Shown one piece after another: positions 55,156 through 64,000 of a DNA stretch of 64,000 nt. The translations under genes and the position numbers were made by a program. Position 1 is the stretch's first letter; every line of letters starts with the position of its first letter. The stretch comes from Saccharina japonica (lineage: Eukaryota; Sar; Phaeophyceae; Laminariales; Laminariaceae). Under the pieces are notes generated by a model that ran no database searches, was not told the DNA's origin, and saw only the letters and a list, made by a program, of their open reading frames with translations. The stretch lies in contig MEHQ01002839.1 of assembly GCA_008828725.1 (NCBI GenBank), positions 59,141 to 123,140 on the forward strand, in the 5' to 3' direction.

Positions 55156-58100
55156 TTATCATACCGTACATGATACGCCCTACAGTAGTACAGACAAACA
55201 ACAAACACCAGATGACACCCACTTCCTGTGTCCTCTGCCGTCTCGGGGTCAGATGCGCAGCCGAGTTGCCCTGTGAAATTTGAAAATTGATTTTGTCCTC
55301 CCTGTCAAAAACAATTTTCATATTCTACAAAACCCCGACTTTTCGGAACTCTCGTACGAAGCCGATTATACTCGCCGGCGGTCAGCGAGGACAGACGGCA
55401 TGAACGCCCCCGCTGGCTTCGTTCATGAGAGAACGTGGGGGCGAATCGCTGTGGATGGGCCCGTGGAGTGTGGGGCCTAATCGCCGATTAATCAACACAC
55501 AAAGACGGCGGGGCGCGCGCAGCTTGTGTGTGACCTCAACGGTTACTCCTGCTGTGGGCTTCAAATTCCAACCTTGTTTTGATTTTGGACGGCGACCATC
55601 GGACGAAACGTCGAGGGCATCGGACCGATCCAGCGATGATGGGCGACCAGCACCAGCGCCGATGGCAGATATCCCAAGGTGAGAGTGCGTGAATGGCACA
55701 TTTCGCGTGGCAGGGCGATACATAATAACTTGGAGCTAACCGCATGGTAGACCTCCAGTCGCGTACCGGTATGCATGTATCGTAGAGGTGTTTGTCATGT
55801 ACCTATGATACTTGTACGAGTTTGTACTCGTAGCTAACCGGTGCGATTCCGTCCATCGAGAAGCCAGAGAGCTCCCCTTCCCCACCAAAGGATATGTCTC
55901 TCTCTGGAGCAACATCAGCTGGGAAGACAGTAGTAGTGTTGCTGCGCTCTTTACTTCGCGATTAAAATAAAACCAGAGACCTGCTATTTATTGGTTTCTG
56001 GCACCTTGTACGAGCGTATTTATTTTTCAAAAACTAAATGGACCAACGGGCTGAATTTTTAAAATAAACTTTCAACTTTGCACACATCAGGCAGATCAGA
56101 TACGTACCTGTTTTGTATTCACGATCTAGATCTATCGGGGCAGATATATCACTGATTCGTATGATCTACAATACGTGTATTATATCAGATCCCTTTTTCC
56201 TATCCCATGATGTAGATATATATGCCGTGGCAGGTATATCCGAGATTCGTATGGTCTACAAGACGCGTAACATGTTTGCCGGTAGGGATCTGTATGGCAC
56301 AGCTCTTGTGAACATGTTTGTCGGGTGCGATCTGTATGATACCGTCCTTGCGATAGATATCATGACGGAATTTTAGGATTCACACCATGTCGATCGTGAT
56401 CTATCCAATGTTGATCTATATGGGAGCTCGTACGACTTCCCGATATGTTTACTTGGAAAACAGCAAGACCTTGTTTTATTGCCTGATGTATGCGGTGTGG
56501 CTTAAACAGCTCTACGGAAATGACGTGCACAGAACAGGCAGTACCATCACTCAATAGTTACGTACCAGGGTGCAAAAATATCCTACACTAGTTCCAAGTA
56601 ATATGTGCCTATGATTATTCGTATAAAAGTGGAAGGTCCAAAGGCAAGAAAGCTTTACAGAGCACAGAAAAACAGGTAGTATACTAGTAATAGGAGAGCT
56701 CTGCAAGTCAGCCCCCATACCAGATATGCACGTGTGTTGATAATACATACCAGGTACCGGGTACCGTGTACCCGTACGCTCCACTACTGTAGTAGCAGAT
56801 ACTTTCTTCCCGTATATGCTGGCTGTAAAATAGAAGAGTGTTCTCAGCCTCGGGCCAACGGTATAACCCCACACCGCAGAGCGCAGTGGAAGAGTCACTA
56901 CGTCGGGCTGCCGTTTATCCTCCCTTTATCATTGGCTTTTAATGCCCTACGCCTCTGCATGTGTGTTTCGCTTGTGCATCGAGTGTGCAAAACACCGCAT
57001 CATCGTAATGCGAAGATGGTTTTGTCTCGCCCTCCTTACGCGCTTGCTTCTTCAATCTGTTGTGTCTTGCCTTTAGGATGAGGGAGAAGGTGGTTGCATA
57101 ACATTCACGGCGTGCGTCCAGTCAACCTTGCACAAAAGAGTCCAACCGGCGTTGATGACCCAACGGCCGTGGGGATGTTCTGCCCATATCTCCCCGGTGA
57201 GTCCCTCACGCTACTTGACCACATTGGGCGTTTTTTTCGGATGTAGATACCGCGTGCGTGAGGTCAACCCGTCACGATTGAGAACCGCCGCAGCTCAGTT
57301 AGCTACTGCTATTCCAGCTGCAATGCACTGCCCTCTCTGACCAACTCGGGTCCCGGTACACCTCCCCAAACGCCAACCTATGTACGTTTGTTGACGCTGA
57401 CGCGTATTCAACCCTTCCCTCTTGGGATGCCTCGTATCTCAGGCAGCACCGAGAACGAGGACCAACAGCTCTCAGGCGGCGGCAGCTGACGCGACCGTGC
57501 CGGTAGCTGAAGCAACGAGGTTGGGAGGAAATGGGGCGGCTCCGTCGACCCAACACGGAGGAAATGCAGGATACCCGGGGGAGGAGGAAAGTGGGCGGAG
57601 GAGTAGCGGATCCTCTTCGTGGTTGCACGAGCAGTTTGTGTTGGTTGGAAGCATGGAATATAGAATTTCGCGCAGACCGGGCTCGTGCGGAGTAATATAG
57701 TTGGGTAGTTTACCGGTATTTTTTGTTGTATTTGCCGAGATTGAAGCTTGTGTTCGGGACGGTGTCGTTTCGATACCACCATATATGGAATATGTTTATA
57801 GTACATGGGTATGAGTGCTACTATGAAGTATAATAGTCAACCCACGTTGGTCAGCAAGTTATGTATTTTATACTGGAAATAGGTAGTATGGTAGCCAGAG
57901 CGAGTAGGTGTTAGAAAGGCGGGGCTGTAAGTAGGTGCATGGAGAATGGGATATATGCTATAGTGCATGCGGGGTCATGGTCGGACGGGAATTTCTCGAG
58001 ACAGGCTGCCAGTTTCGACCTGCTTGGCATTTGGGTAGAGCTTGTAGGGGATCTACAACGGCAGAAAAATAGTATTAATATTATTCCTCGCCACTTGTCT

Positions 58101-58373
58101 GACTTGTTTTATATTTGTCGGAAAAGAGCTCGCAGGAAATGATTTTTTGTGTATATTTCCACGACCGACCGACTTGTGTTATTGCTTGATTTCCAGTACT
58201 ATGTAAGGTTACCTTATGTTTCTTTATATTTTATCCTCGCGTCGTCGTTTTTTTTCTTTCCGTGACGATAATATTGAGCCCGTTGGTGCCAGTCTTGCTG
58301 AGACGGACTAAATATCATGGCGATGTAAGAGTATGGCATGTGAGAAAATCGTGGAAACGAAACGGAGAGTTTG
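55156..58373. other. No gene recognised; spacer inside the nested inverted duplication
   Basis: This 3.2-kb stretch has no counterpart on the right-hand side of the duplication. Frames such as the complement of 55382-55723 and 57299-57628 lack motifs. A weak internal repetition (GATCTGTATGGCACAG and GATCTGTATGATACCG) is seen at 56285-56345. Confidence 0.45.
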
Positions 58374-58467
58374 TTCACCCTTTCAGAACTGCAAAACGTA
58401 CCCTACACTACAAGTACTTCCAAGTAGGTTGCCTCCAAAAACGGGAGACTGGTTCTTAAAGGGTTAA
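58374..58467. mobile_element. piggyBac-like MITE, second diverged copy
   Basis: It is similar to the element at 15921-16017: CACCCTTTCAGAACTGCA at the left, ACGGGAGACTGGTTCTTAAA then GGGTTAA at the right, 94 bp in all. The left flank is TTCA where TTAA is expected, so one site has mutated. Confidence 0.65.
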
Positions 58468-58518
58468 ATGCCTCACTTCGCGTCGACGTGTGATTTAATA
58501 TAACAACACTGTTGCATT

Positions 58519-59502
58519 TACAGTAGTAACCATCTGAGAACAATACTTTTTTTCTTTAAATAACGGTATTTGCCGTTCATTTTTTGTGGCAAGAAAAAAA
58601 TTCCGAAAATATCAAAATGAAGATCCACATTTCCATCTCACATATTTCGTGTTGTGCTTCAAGCTGTGGAAAAAGAGGTCAGCCCGGCATAGACAGCAAC
58701 ATAGGCATGGCCCAGAAGAAACACACGGCCCGATTGAGCACTTGTACCCGAAGCACTGCGGTTGGACGTACCGCAAAGGCTTGTCTCTGCTTTCTGTTTA
58801 AAATCTGCAACTGGTTGATCGAGTTTCGTTTGCCGGGAAAACTTTCACCACCATCAGGGGGGGCTCCGCACCCGTAAACTCTTGTTGGCGTCCACCCTGG
58901 GAGCCAGGGCGAGCATTCTCCGGGAACACAATTTTGTTTAGAGGCTCGCGGCCCGCGGGGCGTGCAGTGCTCTGCCCTCGGTCCGGCCAGAAACGCGGCG
59001 GAACCTGCGTGTTGGTCGTTGCTCTTACAGCTCACGATAGTAACCGACTGACAGCTCGCCTCCGAAGCGTTTTCTGGCGCTTCAAACGGTTGGTCACACG
59101 GCCCGAGGTCACAGGGAGCACTTTGCAAGCAGCAGCGTTGCGTGGCGTGCTCTGGGGGTGGAGCACGGGCTGGTCTGCTGTTCCCGGCCGTCGGTGCTGC
59201 TTGGGGCCGTTTGGGTGTACGTATCTCTCTGGGTATACCATCACGGACGACATCACCAAGTCTGAGAGGTGAGACCATTTGCCTCGCACAGAGTTCGCCT
59301 CGACCCCTCTACCAGAGGAGAGTCGTCGTGCAAAGTCTTAGTTGTATACCTCCTTCCTAGCTCGAGCACGAGTAGGCTGCGCATCTACAGCAGTATGTAA
59401 TCATCAGCGTCCAAAAAAAACCCAGCTGATTCTATAAAAAAAAAGAAAAAAACAACATGCCTCCGGCGATTTGCCTGCTCGTACGTACAAGTACGTGTGG
59501 TA
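58519..59502 (+). mobile_element. Left arm of a foldback-like element (984-bp inverted repeat)
   Basis: The arm starts TACAGTAGTAACCATCTGAG and ends AAGTACGTGTGG then T. It is nearly identical to the reverse complement of 59850-60832; differences are confined to A-tracts and a few bases near 59415-59455. Outer ends read TA-CAGTAGTAAC and GTTACTACTG-TA, as in Tc1/mariner elements, which begin CAGT and duplicate TA. The arm has open frames on both strands, up to 199 codons on the minus strand, Cys- and Pro-rich with no known domain. No transposase is visible, so it would be non-autonomous. Confidence 0.8.
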
Positions 59503-59849
59503 GCGCATTCCCTTACCGCCTCGTTATACTGTAGCGAGCGCCTGAAGAACGTTACCGTCGAGTACCCTGAAAAAAACAGCATACATATCCACATACACAC
59601 GTGCATCCACACACACAAGAGCATACTTATTGTTGTATGCGTACTGTGTGCCGTAGTCTACAGCAGCAGTACTGCTCAAATATTGCATGAAGGCAGTGCC
59701 TTTCTTTTTTAGTTTTGGTTGGGCGAGGGCATATCAATGAGAGGAAGAGATCTGCAATACAAAAGGCAACATGTTGTGTTGCTGCTGTTGTGATGAGCAC
59801 GCGGCACACGCACGACCTGTTCCAAAGAAAAAAGACAAGATCGCATCAA
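59503..59849. other. Loop between foldback arms
   Basis: The 347-bp unique sequence separates the two arms. It contains no gene or repeat I recognise. Confidence 0.7.
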
Positions 59850-60832
59850 ACCACACGTACTTGTACGTACGAGCAGGCAAATCGCCGGAGGCATGTTGTA
59901 TTTTTCTTTTTTTTTATAGAATCAGCTGGTTGTTTTTTGGACGCTGATGATTACATACTGCTGTAGATGCGCAGCCTACTCGTGCTCGAGCTAGGAAGGA
60001 GGTATACAACTAAGACTTTGCACGACGACTCTCCTCTGGTAGAGGGGTCGAGGCGAACTCTGTGCGAGGCAAATGGTCTCACCTCTCAGACTTGGTGATG
60101 TCGTCCGTGATGGTATACCCAGAGAGATACGTACACCCAAACGGCCCCAAGCAGCACCGACGGCCGGGAACAGCAGACCAGCCCGTGCTCCACCCCCAGA
60201 GCACGCCACGCAACGCTGCTGCTTGCAAAGTGCTCCCTGTGACCTCGGGCCGTGTGACCAACCGTTTGAAGCGCCAGAAAACGCTTCGGAGGCGAGCTGT
60301 CAGTCGGTTACTATCGTGAGCTGTAAGAGCAACGACCAACACGCAGGTTCCGCCGCGTTTCTGGCCGGACCGAGGGCAGAGCACTGCACGCCCCGCGGGC
60401 CGCGAGCCTCTAAACAAAATTGTGTTCCCGGAGAATGCTCGCCCTGGCTCCCAGGGTGGACGCCAACAAGAGTTTACGGGTGCGGAGCCCCCCCTGATGG
60501 TGGTGAAAGTTTTCCCGGCAAACGAAACTCGATCAACCAGTTGCAGATTTTAAACAGAAAGCAGAGACAAGCCTTTGCGGTACGTCCAACCGCAGTGCTT
60601 CGGGTACAAGTGCTCAATCGGGCCGTGTGTTTCTTCTGGGCCATGCCTATGTTGCTGTCTATGCCGGGCTGACCTCTTTTTCCACAGCTTGAAGCACAAC
60701 ACGAAATATGTGAGATGGAAATGTGGATCTTCATTTTGATATTTTCGGAATTTTTTTCTTGCCACAAAAAATGAACGGCAAATACCGTTATTTAAAGAAA
60801 AAAAGTATTGTTCTCAGATGGTTACTACTGTA
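59850..60832 (-). mobile_element. Right arm of the foldback-like element
   Basis: Reverse complement of 58519-59502. All long open frames of the left arm are preserved with identical translations, which means very little time has passed since duplication, or that gene conversion or an assembly artefact has kept the arms alike. Confidence 0.8.
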
Positions 60833-60859
60833 GTTATAGTACGATAAATAGTGGTATAC

Positions 60860-61470
60860 GATAGCCTACTCGATTGGTCGACCCATGGGGTGTGACGCGA
60901 ACATGCCATTTCCCTGGAGCTCTATCTTACTGGGTTCGCCCCAAGAGGGCATAATACACGCTTCTTTTACGTAGAGGTTGCGAAATCTGAAGCACTCTCT
61001 TGAGGGTGAGTACCCTACTACCCTGGAGTGTAAAAAATATGTCTCACCCTCCAGAGGCTTCGCGACTCCTCTCCCCTCTAACGTCTCACGGGCGGCAGCC
61101 TCTGGAGGACGAAACCTGTTTACCCTCCGGAGGCTTCGCAGCGTCCCCTCCTCCGGAGGCTCACTGACGGAACAGCACCCTCTGGAGCCCAAATTTTGTC
61201 CCATGCACAGGGTGTATAATTTTTGCCCACCCTCCGGAGGAATCAAAGTTTCCCCCTCTATTAATAGAACCTCGCGGGTGGACTCCTCTAGAGGGCGAAA
61301 TATTTGCAATACCCGCCAGAGGCTTCAAGCGTCCCTTCCTCTGGGGGGCTCACCAACGGAATGACACCCTCTGGAGCTCAAACTTTGTCCCATCCAAAGG
61401 GTGTGTTGTTTTCACCGACCCTCCGGAGGCTTCAGAAAAGGGCCCCTCTGGAGGGTATTTTGGTGAGCAG
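60860..61470. repeat. CCTCTGGAGG / CCTCCGGAGG minisatellite
   Basis: Roughly fifteen motifs of the form CCCTCYGGAGGC are spaced 20-60 bp apart, similar to the outer duplication but not simply a copy of it. Internal duplications are visible: CAACGGAATGACACCCTCTG near 61351 repeats GACGGAACAGCACCCTCTG near 61163. Confidence 0.75.
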
Positions 61471-61477
61471 AATGGCC

Positions 61478-62560
61478 ACGTGTGAATTGGTTGTATCCTG
61501 CTGTACACATGCACGTGTAAAGATCGGAGAAATGTCCTTGCATTATTCGGCATAGTAAACTACAGTACCAGGTACTACAACTGTAGTAGTGCACCAGATG
61601 GTACGTTGCAATTTTGCTGTGCTGTCGTTCTACACGAAGGATATCCGTCCTCTGTCTGTCTGCCGGGATGCCATACGGAGGGTGGATTGGACACGCTCTT
61701 CAGGTCTACTGCTGTAGCACCACAACAAGTGCGCGTCCAAGTGGGCGAGGAGAGACGGGATAATATTCCAGCCATATTCACGTATGTTTATACGCGTCTC
61801 CTGGTCGCCACGACGAACAAACTCGCGATCTTTTGTTTGCACACGCAGCCATGAATGATACCTGGTATGTACATAAGTACGTACGTACGTACGTACGTAC
61901 GTATGCTGCTTGTAATATGTGTTTGCTCGGAACGCTCTGGAGGGGTCCAAATAATTTAGACATACATAACTCACTGCTGCTGTAGAGGGTTCCTTTGCTG
62001 CCACAAATGCTGTGAAGGCCTAGGGGAAAAGCCTCTGGAAGCAGGTCGGTAGGACCCCCCACACAGGCTAGAGCACTTATCAAAGCACTCCACAGTGTAT
62101 GTGCAGTCACCCTCTGGGGGGACATGTCAAATCACCACCAGAGCTTTATACTGTATGTCCTCTAGAAGGTTGTATTTTTTCTGGCCTCCCCAGTGTATCG
62201 CATTGTTACACGCCCCCCAGCGGGCGACAGAACGCACGCTCTACAGGCCACGATTTGTATAAAAGCCTCCAGAGGATACAACAGCATCCATCTCCTGCAG
62301 AGGGCGTAATGTTGAACCCTCCAGAGGATTGTACTCGTACTGGTCTCCAATGTGCATCGCATTGCCCTACGCCCTAAAGAGGGTGATAGAAATCACGCTC
62401 TACAGGCCATATTCAGTATAACGGCCTCCAGAGGATGCATACACTATACACCCCTTACAGAGGGCTTCGCTTTTTAAGCTCTGGAGGGCGAACGCCCTCC
62501 AGAGGGCGCTTTTGTCTGTGGAGGGTATTTGGGGGGTGGCAGATTGGTCACGTGTGGCGG
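61478..62560 (-). repeat. Outer inverted duplication, right copy
   Basis: Reverse-complement partner of 54101-55155. It carries an expanded (ACGT)n microsatellite at about 61878-61904 that is short in the left copy. It ends at the conserved CACACGTGRCCAATCTGC edge. Confidence 0.85.
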
Positions 62561-64000
62561 CTGCTGTCGTGTTTCCCGCCAATTATATATATCACTTGAG
62601 CAGTACGTTTGTCTATGCTCGGACTTCAAATAAAACACAAAAGTAACACCATGCACCAAAGTCGGATCGAAGAGTAAACAGACGGCGGTCGTACACACCT
62701 TCTGCAAGTGGCAGCAGTGACCTGCTCGCGACACAAGTTGTTGTCTTTCTGGTCGACCAGGACGGAGGTAGCAGTACCGGGTTCACGGCCGTCGGCGAAG
62801 AGCAGGAGCAGTCGAAAAGCACTGGAGAGATGCTGCAGTAGTAGGTGCTTAGTTTTTCGATGGTAGCCAAGGTACAATGCTGCAGTAGTAGGTGATTAGT
62901 TTTTCGGTGGCTTTCATTCCACCTCTCCATCTGCATTTGCCGTGTGATGAGTTGATGAGTTGGTTGCTTCAGGTTTTATCTCGAGCCATTCGTTGGGTGG
63001 CTCAGGGCGGCTGGCCGATCTTGGCGTTTAATAAACTGCACTGCATCATCATCAGTTTATCACATGCACTACAGTACCTACAGTACTATACAGCACATAC
63101 TGAAGTCAAGGCTGCCGATCCTGGGTTATTTGATGAGGTGATTGGCAGTCAGATTGCCGTTTTTTTGTTTCAGGGATAGCATAAGACACCACAGTACATA
63201 TTACGGTACCTGGTATGATATACGACCACATCCCAGACAATAGGTTCGAGGATAATAGGGAATCGATAGGATCCTATCCCAATAGGAGGCCTATTACTGT
63301 TGCTTGTAATACCTATCGATTGCCGTTTTTTTAAGCCTATTTTTGTCGGCAATAGGTATCGATTGGCACTTTCACGGATCTACCGTTCGGCCAATATAGT
63401 GTACTAGGGAATAAGAGGCCCTCCCGCCCCCACGGCGGTAGGGCCATTAAAGCAAGTAGTAATGGAGATAATGGAGGCTCAAATTAAAAATAATATGCAG
63501 GAATAAATAGGAAACGAATTGACTACGAATATTCCTAATAGGAATACAAATATATGGTCAAGGAGATAGAAACGATGGGGATTGACTCCGAATCAATGCG
63601 GGTTGTTTGATGGAAAACATGTTTATAATAGATGTGGCCAGGGGGGGCTGGTTGCTTCCTGAGAGCACGTTGTTTGTTGTGTGTCGGGTCAACATGCTCA
63701 AGTCTCCGGAGTCGTAGGAGCAAGGGCTGATACTTCCGAGGGGATGATTTGACACACGACACGCAGTGAGACGTGGAAGTGTGGAGGGCGTAAGCTTTAT
63801 TTTTACCCATCCGCCGGAGATATAAAAAAAGAAAAAAAAAAAAAAGTTGTTTGTTGTTGTCGGCTGTCTCGCGGTCATCGCGAAAGGGTCTTGCAAAACC
63901 GCTCGCGAGACTGGCTGTGCTGATGATCGAGATCATTTGACTCGTGCATGCATGCATACCGATTTTTTCGTGAAAAATATTACAGGGCACAAATACTACT
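62561..64000. other. No gene recognised; short direct repeat
   Basis: GATGCTGCAGTAGTAGGTGC with TTAGTTTTTCGATGG at about 62829-62863 recurs 48 bp downstream at 62877-62911. A 17-A-rich tract lies near 63829-63845 and GCATGCATGCAT near 63947. No coding or RNA feature is supported. Confidence 0.5.

Noticed and set aside
58679..59278. 199-codon frame present in both foldback arms as a possible gene
   Set aside because: Its perfect conservation follows from near-identical DNA arms. Competing frames on the other strand are equally conserved and no motif is recognisable.

Overview
The window looks like a gene-poor, repeat-saturated stretch of a eukaryotic nuclear genome, most likely a brown alga or a close stramenopile relative. 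The best clue is a decayed array of Cys/His-rich EsV-1-7-type repeats at about 34.98-35.6 kb, a family known mainly from brown algae and their phaeoviruses. A broken gene of FNIP-type repeats (24.66-26.53 kb) and a possible C-terminal exon of a multi-pass membrane protein (about 31.0-31.5 kb) fit this but do not prove it. I see no intact gene with a confidently assigned function. Nearly every recognisable coding stretch carries stops or frameshifts.

Layout. 0-1.0 kb: the start of a degenerate LINE-type retrotransposon on the minus strand (ORF1-like frame, then an endonuclease domain running off the window). 1.9-4.9 kb: a cluster of a roughly 500-bp dispersed repeat, here called the C-tail repeat, with nested and truncated copies joined at poly-C/poly-G tracts. 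5.4-15 kb: short direct repeats, a 66-bp minisatellite, a diverged duplication of about 1 kb (9.1-10.2 versus 11.35-12.3 kb) and a roughly 155-bp satellite (13.8-15.0 kb). 15.9-18.6 kb: small inverted-repeat transposons and a large palindrome centred on a 672-base assembly gap. 18.7-22.8 kb: three kinds of tandem or clustered repeat, ending in short TTAGGG runs. 24.6-26.5 kb: the FNIP pseudogene. 26.9-39.3 kb: a family of roughly 250-bp MITEs with 4-bp target duplications, the membrane-protein exons, the EsV-1-7 pseudogene and a broken Tc1/mariner-like transposase. 41.0-49.7 kb: more C-tail repeats, a three-unit tandem repeat and GC-rich sequence with possible but unrecognised minus-strand exons. 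50.6-50.9 kb: a pentanucleotide repeat. 53.4-62.6 kb: a satellite of palindromic decamers bounded by inverted termini, followed by a nested inverted duplication whose inner arms (about 984 bp each) are nearly identical.

The recurring theme is mobile and self-complementary DNA. The most interesting signal is the C-tail repeat: about 16 copies share one end that terminates in a C-tract (3' by definition), are truncated at variable points on the other side, and are often inserted next to or inside another copy's C-tract. That is the pattern expected of reverse-transcribed insertions, but with a poly-C rather than a poly-A tail. No function in the host can be assigned to any part of the window with confidence.
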